Below are positions 24,765 to 34,015 of a stretch of DNA of 64,000 nucleotides, piece by piece; the stretch's first letter is position 1; each line of letters opens with the position of its first letter. Source of the DNA: Hyphomicrobium sp. (GTDB taxonomy: Bacteria > Pseudomonadota > Alphaproteobacteria > Rhizobiales > Hyphomicrobiaceae); NCBI RefSeq assembly GCF_009026145.1, contig NZ_WBUE01000009.1:78118-142117 (forward strand), read 5' to 3'. The notes below the pieces were generated by a model. That model searched no databases. It had not been told where the DNA came from and was given only the letters and a program-made list of their open reading frames with translations. The translations under genes and the position numbers were made by a program.

Positions 24765-25667
24765 TCACGTCCACTTTTGCCGGGGTTCCGCGGCGCGCAT
24801 TCTGATGGCCGATGGCGCCGGCTCAGCTTCTGCGATCGTCACGGCTTCATCCGATGACCTGACGCGCAACATGCGCACCACGTGCTCGCGTACCTGTGCT
24901 TCGCTATGCCGCGCCAGCTCCTTGCGATCGGCGAAGCTCGTTAATGCCACAGGCGCCCCGATGCGGATCTCAACGTCGAGTGGACCGGCCTTGAGCAGCT
25001 GCCAGGCGTGGCTGCGCATCTCCATGTCACCGTACCAGGCAACCGCAGGTCGCCCCGTACGGCCGAGGGGAACACCGTGCAGGCGCGTGTAGACCACCGA
25101 CAGCGTCTGCACGACCGCGTCGGGCGCTGCGCTGGCCTCCCCTGACGGAGGCTTCGCCGCGGCGAACAGCGAGGTCATGAACGGCAGCACGCGGTTGCCG
25201 TCGCTCGAAGTGCCTTCGGCGAAAAGAACGATGGCGTCGCCCTGGGCAAGCCGCTCGACGATTTCGCCGGCCACCTGCCCAACCGCGATTCGTCGCGTGC
25301 GATCGACGAACACGGAGCGCTGCAGGCGCGCCAAGGAGGCGACGAACGGCCAGTTGCCGACCTCCTTCTTGGCGACGAACGAGACTGGCGCCACGGCGGA
25401 AAGCACGGGAATGTCCAGCCACGTCGTGTGATTGGCGACGAGCAGCACCGGGCGATCGCGCGCCACCTCGCCGTCGATCGAGATGCGGATGCCGAGCAGT
25501 CGGCACACTTGGCGGTGGTACCAATGCGGGAAGGTGCGCGCACGCTTCGGACTGGCGCGCAAGAGAAGTGCCTGCACTGGCATCAGCGGCACGGTGAGGG
25601 CGAAGAAGCCTGCGAGAATCGCTCCACCGCGGAACGCACCCATCTTCGCTCCCCGCCAGCGTATCAC
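24765..25667 (-). CDS. plsC: 1-acyl-sn-glycerol-3-phosphate acyltransferase family
   Basis: A 300-residue PlsC-type acyltransferase. The catalytic H-x4-D is in NHTTWLD, and the second block is FAEGTSSDG. A hydrophobic N-terminal segment (ILAGFFALTVPLMPVQALLL) anchors it at the membrane. It should make phosphatidic acid from lysophosphatidic acid, or acylate a related lipid. The frame begins with GTG at 25667, overlapping the fur stop by four bases; an ATG at 25643 (MGAFRGG) is an alternative. A second PlsC-like gene may exist outside the window, so the exact substrate is inference. Confidence 0.88.
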   Translation of the reverse strand: MIRWRGAKMGAFRGGAILAGFFALTVPLMPVQALLLRASPKRARTFPHWYHRQVCRLLGIRISIDGEVARDRPVLLVANHTTWLDIPVLSAVAPVSFVAKKEVGNWPFVASLARLQRSVFVDRTRRIAVGQVAGEIVERLAQGDAIVLFAEGTSSDGNRVLPFMTSLFAAAKPPSGEASAAPDAVVQTLSVVYTRLHGVPLGRTGRPAVAWYGDMEMRSHAWQLLKAGPLDVEIRIGAPVALTSFADRKELARHSEAQVREHVVRMLRVRSSDEAVTIAEAEPAPSAIRMRAAEPRQKWT

Positions 25668-26107
25668 GCCTTCTTCGCCGGTTTCACGCGCACGCCATAG
25701 AGCTCGAGCCGGTGACCGACGAGCTTGAACCCCAGCTCGCGCGCGATCCTGTCCTGCAGCGCCTCGATCGCTTCGTTGCGGAATTCGATCACGCGTCCGC
25801 TCTCCATATCGATGAGATGATCGTGATGACCGCGCGCTGCCTCCTCATAGCGCCCGCGCTTGTGGCCGAAGTCGTGTCGTTCGAGAATGCCCTTCTCGGC
25901 GAACAGCTTTAGCGTGCGGTAGACGGTCGATAACGATATCCGCCGGTCCACCTCGTGGGCGCGCTGGTAGACCTCCTCGACGTCAGGATGATCCTTTGCG
26001 GTCGACAGAACGCGGGCGATGACGCGCCGCTGGCCGGTCATGCGCAAGCCCTGCTCGGTGCACAGGAGCTCGATGCGGCTCAAATTCGGATTTGTCGATT
26101 CGGCCAT
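25664..26107 (-). CDS. fur: Fur-family metalloregulator (Fur/Mur)
   Basis: A 147-residue repressor from the ATG at 26107 (MAESTNPNLSRI). The winged helix is in residues 15-85 (LRMTGQRRVIARVL; ISLSTVYRTLKLFAEKGI), and the dimerisation/metal domain has HHDHLIDMESGRVIEF. The C-terminal CxxC structural zinc site of enteric Fur is absent. In Hyphomicrobiales this type often acts as Mur, sensing manganese, while iron is sensed by RirA and Irr, so the metal is uncertain. The fur-plsC-miaB-phoH order is typical of the group. Confidence 0.9.
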   Translation of the reverse strand: MAESTNPNLSRIELLCTEQGLRMTGQRRVIARVLSTAKDHPDVEEVYQRAHEVDRRISLSTVYRTLKLFAEKGILERHDFGHKRGRYEEAARGHHDHLIDMESGRVIEFRNEAIEALQDRIARELGFKLVGHRLELYGVRVKPAKKA

Positions 26108-26206
26108 GCGGCGGTGTTCGCTCCGCTCTCGGTCGGTGGACGCTTTATAGGAAAGCGGCCGCGGGCCGTCCACCGCCGACGGTCCACGAAAAACGACCAC
26201 ATGCAC

Positions 26207-26692
26207 CTATAGGGTAAGGGCCAGAATAATGGCATCGACGCTCTCGCCCGCCCCGCGCTGGTAATAGGCCTTGCGCCGTCCGGCCGTCTTGAAGCCGAGG
26301 CTCTTGTAGAGAGCGATCGCCGGGTCGTTGTCGGATGCCACCTCGAGGAATAGACGCCGTACCTCGGCGCGGCGGGCGGCGCGGGCGAGCCCCTCGACCA
26401 TCTGGCGGGCGATGCCGCGGCGCTGCCACTCCGGCGCAACGCCAATCGACAGGATCTCGGCCTCATCGGCGGCGATGCGCCCGATAACGAAGCCGGCGAG
26501 CGACCGCGGCTCCCGCACCTGAGCGATGAACGAGGCGGATGCGGGATGCTCGATGGACTGCGTCACGCTGTCGGCATCCCACGGCGGATCGAACAGTCGG
26601 GCGTGCAGGGCAGCGATCTCTTCGGCGCGCTCCGGGCTCGCCCACAGAAGGCTCAAGTTCTTCGGATCGAGCGGGGTGGCGGCCGTGCGCAT
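26207..26692 (-). CDS. rimI: Ribosomal protein alanine N-acetyltransferase-like GNAT
   Basis: A 161-residue GNAT enzyme beginning at the ATG 26692, two bases after the tsaB stop. The acetyl-CoA motif is SIGVAPEWQRRGIARQM; the C-terminal segment DNDPAIALYKSLGFKTAGRRKAYY is typical of RimI. Family members acetylate the N-terminal Ala of S18 in enteric bacteria. The tsaB-rimI pair is widely conserved. The longer open frame to 26980 lies under tsaB and is not used. Confidence 0.9.
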   Translation of the reverse strand: MRTAATPLDPKNLSLLWASPERAEEIAALHARLFDPPWDADSVTQSIEHPASASFIAQVREPRSLAGFVIGRIAADEAEILSIGVAPEWQRRGIARQMVEGLARAARRAEVRRLFLEVASDNDPAIALYKSLGFKTAGRRKAYYQRGAGESVDAIILALTL

Positions 26693-26694
26693 CT

Positions 26695-27390
26695 TCAGAG
26701 CCTCGCGATCGCCTTGCCGTCCTGCGGCTTGGCATCGGGCGGCCGCAGATAGAACGGAATGAGCGGCGCATCGGATACTTCGAGCGAGGTCGCAAGGTGC
26801 GCCAGCGCGACGGCATCGGGGAGCAGGTCGGGGAGCGCCGCTCGCGCGTCGCGACCCTGACGCGCGGCAACGGCTGCGACTAGCGTGGCGCCGGAGCCGA
26901 CGAACACGATGGGTCCGCGGCCGCCCAGCAGCGCCGCCTCTTCCACCGACAATAGCTGCGGCGGTGAGATCGCATCGCACCCGCCGCCCGAGCCAAACAA
27001 CTGGGCGTAGACTTCGCCCCGCCGCGCATCGACGACGACGGCGAGCACATCCGGCCTGATCTTGCGCCGCGCCACCTCAGCCATGACCGCCAGACTCGAA
27101 GCGCCGACGGTGCCGACTCCCGTCGCCAGCGCCAAGCTGCGGGCCGCGGCAATGCCGATGCGCGTTCCCGTAAAAGTGCCGGGACCGATGGTCACCGCGA
27201 TCCGCTCGAGTTCATCGAAGCGCAGCCGCGCCTCTTCCATGGCTTCGCCGATCATCGGGATGAGGCGCTCGGCATGACCGGCCTCGAAGCGCTCCATCCG
27301 CGCACTGCGCTCGACGACAACGCCTTGGCGCCACTCGGCGAGGCACACCGAGCAGCCGTCGAAGCACGTATCGAAGGCCAGAATATTCAT
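26695..27390 (-). CDS. tsaB: tRNA threonylcarbamoyladenosine biosynthesis protein TsaB
   Basis: A 231-residue ASKHA-fold partner of TsaD in forming t6A37 on tRNA. It begins MNILAFDTCFDGCSVCL at 27390, and has IGPGTFTGTRIGIAAARSLA (about 69-88), the family's most conserved stretch. It lacks the metal-binding histidines of TsaD, as expected for TsaB. It forms a pair with rimI downstream. The frame extends 19 codons upstream without support. Confidence 0.94.
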   Translation of the reverse strand: MNILAFDTCFDGCSVCLAEWRQGVVVERSARMERFEAGHAERLIPMIGEAMEEARLRFDELERIAVTIGPGTFTGTRIGIAAARSLALATGVGTVGASSLAVMAEVARRKIRPDVLAVVVDARRGEVYAQLFGSGGGCDAISPPQLLSVEEAALLGGRGPIVFVGSGATLVAAVAARQGRDARAALPDLLPDAVALAHLATSLEVSDAPLIPFYLRPPDAKPQDGKAIARL

Positions 27391-27451
27391 GCGCCGCACC
27401 CTATACGCAGAGCACGGCAGATTCACCATCCGAAAATGAAAGGCCAATGTC

Positions 27452-28036
27452 TCAGATGATCTTGGCCATTTCGGCGAAGTCGAGGCGCGGCGAACGCGGC
27501 TTCAGAACGGAGGCATCGCCGAATCCGAGGTTGCACAGGAAATTCGATCGGATGCTGGTGCCGGCGAAAAAGGCCTTGTCGACCCCGGCGTTGTCGAAGC
27601 CCGACATCGGCCCGCAATCGAGGCCCAAAAGCCTTGCCGCGAGAATGAGATAGGCGCCTTGGAGGGTGCCGTTGCGGAACGCGTTCTCGTGGATCTTGTC
27701 CGGCTTGCCGGCAAACGAGCTCTTCATGTCCTTGTGCGGAAACAGCCGTGGCAGGTGCTCGTAGAACTCCAGATCGTAGCCAATGATCGCGCATACCGGC
27801 GCCTGCATGGTCTTGGCGCGATTGCCCTCGCTGAGGAGCGGCCGCAGCTTCTCCTTGCCCTCCTTCGACCTCACGAACAAGAAGCGCGCCGGCTGGCAAT
27901 TGGCGCTGGTGGGACCAAGCTTCAGTATGTCGACGAGCTGCCTCAGCAGGTCGTCCGGCACCTCTTTCGAAAGCCAGGCATTGTACGTGCGCGCATCCAG
28001 AAATGCTCGCCGCAAGGCAGCGTCATCGACCTGCAT
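27452..28036 (-). CDS. Nitroreductase-family protein (RutE/HadB-like)
   Basis: A 194-residue FMN-dependent enzyme of the malonic semialdehyde reductase/nitroreductase group. Start at ATG 28036 ([19 protein letters not shown]), with AGCAGGAA upstream. Family segments are [15 protein letters not shown] (about 44-58), the [17 protein letters not shown] region and [13 protein letters not shown]. RutE reduces malonic semialdehyde in pyrimidine degradation, but no other rut gene is near, so only the family assignment is supported. It lies downstream of the Nfu gene and is separated from it by a strong terminator. Confidence 0.85.
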   Translation of the reverse strand: MQVDDAALRRAFLDARTYNAWLSKEVPDDLLRQLVDILKLGPTSANCQPARFLFVRSKEGKEKLRPLLSEGNRAKTMQAPVCAIIGYDLEFYEHLPRLFPHKDMKSSFAGKPDKIHENAFRNGTLQGAYLILAARLLGLDCGPMSGFDNAGVDKAFFAGTSIRSNFLCNLGFGDASVLKPRSPRLDFAEMAKII

Positions 28037-28070
28037 GGTTGTTCCTGCTGATCCGCATCGGTTGAACGCA

Positions 28071-28099
28071 CAAAAAACCCCGCCGATGGGGCGGGGTTT
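28071..28099 (-). terminator. Terminator after the Nfu gene (both directions possible)
   Basis: A ten-base perfect stem, AAACCCCGCC at 28075-28084 paired with 28090-28099, has a five-base loop. Read leftward it ends in a run of six T; read rightward it ends in TTTC. It follows the Nfu stop (28121) by about 22 bases. Confidence 0.85.
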
Positions 28100-28120
28100 C
28101 TCAATTCGCATCTACGCGGC

Positions 28121-28675
28121 TTAAACGGCCTGAACTTCTTGCACTTCCGGACAGAAGTGGCGTAGCAAATTCTCGATGCCGTGGCGCAGCGTGGCCGTCG
28201 AGCTGGGGCAGCCCGAGCAGGCGCCGCGCATGTGCAGATAGACGACGCCGTCGCGGAACCCCGAGAACGTGATGTCGCCGCCGTCCTGCGCCACCGCAGG
28301 GCGCACGCGCGTCTCAAGCAGCTCCTTGATGGTGGCGACGACCGCCTCGTCCTCGGGATCGTACGACACCGTACCCGCTTCGTCGTTGGCCGTCTCGGCG
28401 ATGACCGGGGCCCCCGACATGAAGTGCTCCATGATGGCGCCGAGGATCATCGGCTTCAGGTGCTGCCACTCCTCGTCGCCCTTGGTCACCGAGATGAAGT
28501 CAGAGCCGAGGAACACACCGCGCACGCCTTTGATGTCGAACAAGCGCGAGGCAAGTGGCGACGCCAGCGCCTCCCCCTTGTCGGTGAAGTCGGCGGTGCC
28601 CTCGGCTAGCACGGCCTTGCCGGGTATGAACTTCAGCGTCGCCGGGTTGGGGGTCGCTTCGGTCTGAATGAACAT
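28121..28675 (-). CDS. nfuA: Iron-sulfur cluster scaffold, Nfu/NifU-like
   Basis: A 184-residue two-domain Nfu. From the ATG at 28675 it begins MFIQTEATPNPATLKFIPG, the Nfu N-terminal domain (1-90). The C-terminal NifU-like domain (about 110-180) holds the CxxC of RGACSGCPSSTATLRHGIE that binds a [4Fe-4S] cluster for transfer to apoproteins. This is the form found in alphaproteobacteria and mitochondria. A terminator lies just downstream. Confidence 0.94.
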   Translation of the reverse strand: MFIQTEATPNPATLKFIPGKAVLAEGTADFTDKGEALASPLASRLFDIKGVRGVFLGSDFISVTKGDEEWQHLKPMILGAIMEHFMSGAPVIAETANDEAGTVSYDPEDEAVVATIKELLETRVRPAVAQDGGDITFSGFRDGVVYLHMRGACSGCPSSTATLRHGIENLLRHFCPEVQEVQAV

Positions 28676-28786
28676 CGGCTGGCCTTTCCGCATTGCCATC
28701 GCCGGCGCAGGCCGGCGGTCTACTCACTTTAGAATTAATCTAAGATAGGCGATCCAGGACGGGATTTCGAGTGCCTTGTGGGCCTT

Positions 28787-29293
28787 TTACGCCAAGGTGC
28801 GGACATCCTCCAGGGCCAGCGTCCCGGGTACGATGGTAATGGGGATCGGGAAGCTGCCGGCGGCGCTGCCGGCGGCCAGCGACGACACCAGGGGGCCGGG
28901 ACCGGCGGCATCGGTCGAGGCTCCCAGCACCAGCACGGCAATATCCTCGTCCTCGTCGATCAATTTGCGAATTTCCTCGCCCTTGGCGCCCTCGCGGATG
29001 ATTTCCTCGCAGGCGACGTTCTCGTACCCGGCCAGATTGAGCTTGCGGCGCATGAGGCGAAACAGCGCCTTGGCCTTGGTCGTCTCCTCCTCGACCTGCT
29101 GCTGGCGGACGTTGATCCAGTGCTGGAATTCCTGCGGCACGATCACGTACAGCATGACGAGCGTGCCCGAGGAGCGCTGCATGCGGCTGGCGGCGTAATA
29201 GAGGGCGCTTTCCGCCTCCGGACTCTCGTCGATGACGAGCAGGAACTTGCGGAAGTGGTCGGCCTCGAAGGAACGGCGCTTCTTCGTCGTCAT
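28787..29293 (-). CDS. Universal stress protein (UspA family)
   Basis: A 168-residue single-domain Usp. It starts FRKFLLVIDESPEAESALYYA after a basic leader and ends with LVLGASTDAAGPGPLVSSLA, the place of the nucleotide-binding Gly loop, though its spacing departs from the canonical G2xG9xG(S/T). ATP binding is therefore uncertain. The gene is alone between trpS and nfuA on the same strand. Confidence 0.9.
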   Translation of the reverse strand: MTTKKRRSFEADHFRKFLLVIDESPEAESALYYAASRMQRSSGTLVMLYVIVPQEFQHWINVRQQQVEEETTKAKALFRLMRRKLNLAGYENVACEEIIREGAKGEEIRKLIDEDEDIAVLVLGASTDAAGPGPLVSSLAAGSAAGSFPIPITIVPGTLALEDVRTLA

Positions 29294-29339
29294 GGACCCA
29301 TGCTGCCATGAGGCTGGGGCACTAACAACAGCGCGAGCA

Positions 29340-30377
29340 TTAAGAGCGCACGAAACCTACGACGTCCTTGACCTCGGCAATAATCGGCCCCGCGATCACG
29401 CGGGCCCGTTCCGAACCGCTGGCGAGGACGCGGTCGATCTCCGCCGGGTCGGCCATCAAGCGCTTGGTCTCGGCCGCGATCGGCCCGAGCTTCTCGACGC
29501 AAAGCTCCGCCAACGCCTTCTTGAAGGCGGAGAACTGCGCGCCGCCGAACTCCTCGAGCACCTTGGCCTTGCTCCGGCCGGCCAGCGCCGCGTAGATGCC
29601 AACGAGGTTCTCGGCCTCGGGGCGCCCGTCGAGGCCCTTGAGCTCCGAGGGGAGCGGCTCGGGATCGGTCTTCGCCTTCTGGATCTTCTTGGCGATGGTG
29701 TCGGCATCGTCCGTAAGGTTGATGCGCGACAGGTCGGACGGGTCCGACTTCGACATCTTCTTGGTCCCGTCGCGCAGGCTCATCACGCGCGTCGCCGGCC
29801 CGGTGATCACCGGCTCGGGCAGCGGAAAGAAGTTGCCGTCGACATAGCCCGCCTTCTCAATCCACTGCTTGAAGTCGTTGTTGAACTTCTGCGCGATATC
29901 GCGGGAGAGTTCGAGGTGCTGCTTTTGGTCGTCGCCGACCGGCACATGCGTTGCGCGATAGGCGAGAATGTCAGCCGCCATCAGGTTCGGATAGACGTAG
30001 AGGCCGACGGAGGCGTTCTCACGGTCCTTGCCGGCCTTCTCCTTGAACTGCGTCATGCGGTTGAGCCAACCGAGGCGGGCCACGCAATTGAAGATCCAAG
30101 CCAGCTCGGCGTGCGCCGCCACCTCGCTCTGGTTGAAGAGGATGCTGCGCTTGGGATCGAGGCCCGAGGCGATGTAGGCCGCCGTCACCTGGCGGATCGC
30201 CGATTTCAGCTCGTCGGGATCCTGCCAGACGGTGATCGCGTGCATGTCGACGACGCAATAGATGCACTCGTGCGTCTTCTGCAGCTCGATCCACTGCAGC
30301 ATCGCCCCGAGATAGTTCCCGAGGTGCAGGCTGCCGGTCGGCTGCATGCCGGAGAACACGCGCTCTTTGAACTTCAT
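29340..30377 (-). CDS. trpS: Tryptophanyl-tRNA synthetase
   Basis: A 345-residue class I synthetase starting at ATG 30377 ([20 protein letters not shown]). The HIGH-like motif is SLHLGNYLG and the KMSKS loop is KKMSKSDPS. Length and both motifs are standard for TrpRS. It lies downstream of murJ, 87 bases away, an order usual in Hyphomicrobiales. Confidence 0.97.
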   Translation of the reverse strand: MKFKERVFSGMQPTGSLHLGNYLGAMLQWIELQKTHECIYCVVDMHAITVWQDPDELKSAIRQVTAAYIASGLDPKRSILFNQSEVAAHAELAWIFNCVARLGWLNRMTQFKEKAGKDRENASVGLYVYPNLMAADILAYRATHVPVGDDQKQHLELSRDIAQKFNNDFKQWIEKAGYVDGNFFPLPEPVITGPATRVMSLRDGTKKMSKSDPSDLSRINLTDDADTIAKKIQKAKTDPEPLPSELKGLDGRPEAENLVGIYAALAGRSKAKVLEEFGGAQFSAFKKALAELCVEKLGPIAAETKRLMADPAEIDRVLASGSERARVIAGPIIAEVKDVVGFVRS

Positions 30378-30464
30378 TGGAGCCCCTTGAAGCGATAGGC
30401 GCGGGTTTATGGCGCGGCGGCGCCGCCCGCGCAAGGCCGCGTTTCACGAAACCGGCGACGGCAG

Positions 30465-32063
30465 TCAGACGGGGCCCGGCGGAGGCGTGCGGCGGGTGAG
30501 GAAACGACGCAGCTGGCGCATGTCGAGGGCACCGGCGGCGAAGACGGCTACGCCATAGACGATGAGCCCGGATCCGACCAGCACCGCGAGCGCGAAGGCG
30601 CGCGTCAACTCGGGGGTCGGCGGCTTGAACATGCCGTCGAGCGCATCGGCAACGACCCACAACACGGCACCCATAATGACGCTTGCCAGCACGATGCGCG
30701 GCAGAGTCCGCTTCAGCCGCGCGTCGGCGACGAAGAACCCGCGCCGCGCCAGCGTCGCGTAAAGCAGCCCCGCGTTGAGGAAGCCGCCCAGCGTCGTCGC
30801 CACGGCGATGCCGAGATGCGGCATCCAACCTTGGGCGCGGAACAGGAAGAACAGGACTATCGAGCCGAGCGTGTTCGCGGTCAGGCTGATGGTCGCGTAG
30901 ACCATCGGCGTGCGCGTGTCCTCGCGCGCAAAGTAGGCGGGTGAAAACACCTTGATCAACACGAAGCTCGGCAGTCCGATGGCAAAGATCGCCAATGCAT
31001 AGGCGGTGGCTAGCGTATCGGCGGCAGTGAAGGCGCCGCGCTCGAACAGCCCGGCGACGATGGCGGTCGGCACCACGGCCAGCGCCACGGCGGCCGGCAG
31101 CGTCAGCAGCGTGGCGAACTCGAGCGAGCGGTTCTGGCTGTCCATCACCGCCTCGTGATTCTCGGCGCGCAAATGGCGCGCCACATCGGGGAGCAGCACG
31201 ACGCCGATGGCGATGCCGACGATGGCGAGCGGCAGCTCGTAGAGGCGATCCGCGTAGTAGAGGTAGGAGACCGCCCCGTTCTGCATCGAGGCGATGACAG
31301 TGCCGATGACGATGTTGATCTGCGTGACGCCGCCGGCGATCACGCCCGGGATGCCGAGGCGGATGAGCCGCCGCATGCCTTCGGTCATGCGCGGCCGGCG
31401 CAGCTTGAGCCAGATGTTGTTGCGTCGCAGGCCGTCCATCAACAGCCACAGCTGCAGGATACCGGCGGCGAAGACGCCCCATGCCTGGATGATGCCGGCC
31501 ATCGGATCATTCTGATAGCCAAGCGCCATGCCAATGAGCGTCGCTGCCATCATCACGACGTTGAGGACGATGGAGACGGAGGAGCTTTCGACGAACTTGC
31601 CGAACGAGTTGAGCACGCCCGACATCAGCGCCACGAGCGACATGCACAACAGGTACGGCATGGTGATGCGCGTCAGGAGCACGGCGAGATCGAATTTCTC
31701 CGGCGTCTCGCTGAACCCCGGCGCCAGGCCGTACATCAGCAACGGCATGGCGATCTCGGCGATGATGGTGAGCGCCAGGAGGATGAAGACGAGCCCGGCC
31801 ATGGCCTCTTCGGCGAACGCGCGCGCCACCTCTCGCCCCTCGCCCTCCAGCCGCTTGGCAAACAGTGGCACGAACGCGGCATTGAAGGCGCCCTCGCCGA
31901 ACAGGCGGCGGAAGAGATTGGGGAAACGGAAGGCGACGAAGAAGGCGTCGGCGACGGCACCTGAGCCGAGAACGGCGGCGATGAGGATGTCGCGCAGAAA
32001 GCCGAACACGCGGCTCAGCATGGTGAGGCCGCCGACGGTCGCGAAGGAGCGGTAGAGCTTCAT
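30465..32063 (-). CDS. murJ: Lipid II flippase MurJ
   Basis: A 532-residue MOP-superfamily protein with about 14 hydrophobic helices. Start at ATG 32063 (MKLYRSFATVGGLTMLSRVFG), followed by the conserved RDILIAAVLGSG and FNAAFVPLFAKR. It flips lipid II across the inner membrane for peptidoglycan synthesis. It is divergent from the rhomboid gene (134 bp apart) and upstream of trpS. Confidence 0.95.
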   Translation of the reverse strand: MKLYRSFATVGGLTMLSRVFGFLRDILIAAVLGSGAVADAFFVAFRFPNLFRRLFGEGAFNAAFVPLFAKRLEGEGREVARAFAEEAMAGLVFILLALTIIAEIAMPLLMYGLAPGFSETPEKFDLAVLLTRITMPYLLCMSLVALMSGVLNSFGKFVESSSVSIVLNVVMMAATLIGMALGYQNDPMAGIIQAWGVFAAGILQLWLLMDGLRRNNIWLKLRRPRMTEGMRRLIRLGIPGVIAGGVTQINIVIGTVIASMQNGAVSYLYYADRLYELPLAIVGIAIGVVLLPDVARHLRAENHEAVMDSQNRSLEFATLLTLPAAVALAVVPTAIVAGLFERGAFTAADTLATAYALAIFAIGLPSFVLIKVFSPAYFAREDTRTPMVYATISLTANTLGSIVLFFLFRAQGWMPHLGIAVATTLGGFLNAGLLYATLARRGFFVADARLKRTLPRIVLASVIMGAVLWVVADALDGMFKPPTPELTRAFALAVLVGSGLIVYGVAVFAAGALDMRQLRRFLTRRTPPPGPV

Positions 32064-32197
32064 GGGCGCAGAGCGGTAGCGGAGCCTTGGCTCGAGGGCA
32101 AGCGGCCAGATGCTGCATGCCGCGCGGCGCCTCGCCAGCGTTGACATCGCCAAAGCTATTGCCGACAAGTTCGCAGGACAGGTGGAGGACCAGCCTC

Positions 32198-32863
32198 ATG
32201 TTCCCGCTAGGCGACGACAATTCCATGCGGCGCTCGACGCCGTTCGTCACCTACATTCTCATCATCATCAATGTGCTGGTCTTTCTTCTAGAGCTGCAGA
32301 ACGGCGACGCGTTCATCCAGGAGTGGGCGTTCGTTCCGGGACGCTTCTCGGACAATCCGGGGACCAACCTGGTGACCATCTTCACCGCCATGTTCATGCA
32401 CGGCGGGTGGCTGCACCTCGGCGGCAACATGCTCTACCTGTGGATCTTCGGCGACAATGTCGAAGATCGCTTCGGGCACCTCAAGTTCCTCATCTTCTAT
32501 CTGCTCGCAGGCATCGCCGCGACCTTCGCCCAATACTATGTCTCCCCCGGCTCGAACATTCCGAATGTTGGCGCCTCCGGCGCCATCGCCGGCGTGCTCG
32601 GCGCTTACATCCTGATGTTCCCACACGCGCGCGTGCACGTGCTGTTCGGCAGCCAGGTTGTCGCCATGCCGGCGCTCGTCGTGCTCGGCTTCTGGATCGT
32701 CCTGCAACTGTTCAGCGGCGTCGGCTCGATCGCCTACACCGACGAGACGACGCAAGACGTCGGCGGTATCGCCTACATGGCGCACGTCGGCGGCTTCGTC
32801 GCCGGCTTCCTGATGGCTTTCCTGTTTCGTGGCAGCGGCGGAAATCCGCGGATTTCGGCCTAG
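32198..32863 (+). CDS. Rhomboid-family intramembrane serine protease
   Basis: A 221-residue protein from ATG 32198, with GGAGGA 9-14 bases upstream. Six TM segments are seen. The catalytic Ser is in NVGASGAIAG (GxSG) and the His partner in MAHVGGFVAG; the HGGWLHLGGNMLYLW loop is also typical. It should cleave single-pass membrane proteins within the bilayer. The substrate is unknown. Divergent promoter with murJ. Confidence 0.92.
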   Translation: MFPLGDDNSMRRSTPFVTYILIIINVLVFLLELQNGDAFIQEWAFVPGRFSDNPGTNLVTIFTAMFMHGGWLHLGGNMLYLWIFGDNVEDRFGHLKFLIFYLLAGIAATFAQYYVSPGSNIPNVGASGAIAGVLGAYILMFPHARVHVLFGSQVVAMPALVVLGFWIVLQLFSGVGSIAYTDETTQDVGGIAYMAHVGGFVAGFLMAFLFRGSGGNPRISA

Positions 32864-32974
32864 CCCAGGCTTCTATGCCCCGCGGCCACGCGATGGCCTT
32901 GAACAAGATGCTCAAATACCGGAGACTGTCGCTTGTGCCGGGGGCCGGGGGGCCTAGAGTGCGGGACGACCTCG

Positions 32975-34003
32975 ATGCTTCGCCTGGCAGTGTTGTTTAT
33001 ACTTCTGCTGCTCATGCTGTTCGGAGGAGCAGTCTGGCTCCTCGACATGGACCCAGGGCCCTTAGCACCCAAGCAGCAGGCGAAAGAGCAAAGCCCGACC
33101 AAGGCGGCTAAATCCGCAACTGCGCAGGACGAAGCGCAGGAGCTGCAGGAGGCGCTCAGCCCCCCGTCGGATACGCAAGGCGCCGCCCCCTCATTCGATA
33201 TCGCCCGCATCGACCCGAACGGCACATCCGTGTTCGCCGGGCGCGCCGAGCCTCGATCGGTCGTCACGATCACCGCCGACGGCAAGGAGATCGGCACGGC
33301 GCAGGCCGACGAGAACGGCGAGTGGACGTTCACCACCGACGCCAAGATCCCCAACGCGGAGGCCAAGCTGGCACTCTTCAAAGCTCCGCCCGGCACGAAA
33401 GTGGCCGATAGCGCGGCTCATCGTGAGGAGGTCAAGCCCGAGCCGCCCAAGCGGCACACGGCGGGCACCGTCACCTCCGACATGCTGAAGAACCTCGAGG
33501 GTATGGTCGCGGCGGCACGTACCGACGAGGAGAAGCAGACCGTCGCGGCGGCGCCACCGCCAGCCCCAATCACCGACGATCGCACGTCCCCGGCCGGTGC
33601 CCCTGTCGCCGCTGCGCCGCCGCTTCCGCCCACATCGCAGTCAGCTGCCACGAGCGCGTCGGTCCCGGTACCGGTCACCTTCATTTTCAACGAGGCAACG
33701 CTAACGAGCGATGGCAGAAGGGCCGCCGCGCTGCTGCTCGAATACCTGCAGCTCAAGCGCTTCCCCAAGGTGACCTTGACGGGCCATGCCGATGAGCGCG
33801 GCACGCACGAGCTCAACATGAACCTCTCCCGGGAGCGGCTCGAGACCGTCGCCAGCTTCCTGCGCGAGGGTGGCTTCAAGGGCGAGCTCGAGCTGATCCC
33901 CAAGGGCAAGACCGAGCCGTATACGGGGGTGGTGCGCAGCGACTTCAGCCAGGAAGATCTGTGGCAGCTCGACCGTCGTGTCGAGCTGATGGTGTCGCGC
34001 TAA
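32975..34003 (+). CDS. OmpA-family protein with N-terminal TM anchor and Ig-like domain
   Basis: A 342-residue protein from ATG 32975. Residues 2-23 are a membrane anchor or uncleaved signal (VLFILLLLMLFGGAVWLL). Residues 75-130 resemble a bacterial Ig-like domain (FAGRAEPRSVVTITADGKE; NGEWTFTTDAKI). A Pro/Ala-rich linker leads to the OmpA C-terminal domain (about 230-340; TLTGHADERGTHELNMNLS), which binds diaminopimelate in peptidoglycan. It probably tethers envelope to wall. It is convergent with glnD, 12 bases apart, so the two transcripts' ends meet. Confidence 0.85.
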   Translation: MLRLAVLFILLLLMLFGGAVWLLDMDPGPLAPKQQAKEQSPTKAAKSATAQDEAQELQEALSPPSDTQGAAPSFDIARIDPNGTSVFAGRAEPRSVVTITADGKEIGTAQADENGEWTFTTDAKIPNAEAKLALFKAPPGTKVADSAAHREEVKPEPPKRHTAGTVTSDMLKNLEGMVAAARTDEEKQTVAAAPPPAPITDDRTSPAGAPVAAAPPLPPTSQSAATSASVPVPVTFIFNEATLTSDGRRAAALLLEYLQLKRFPKVTLTGHADERGTHELNMNLSRERLETVASFLREGGFKGELELIPKGKTEPYTGVVRSDFSQEDLWQLDRRVELMVSR

Positions 34004-34015
34004 CGGTGCCGCGCC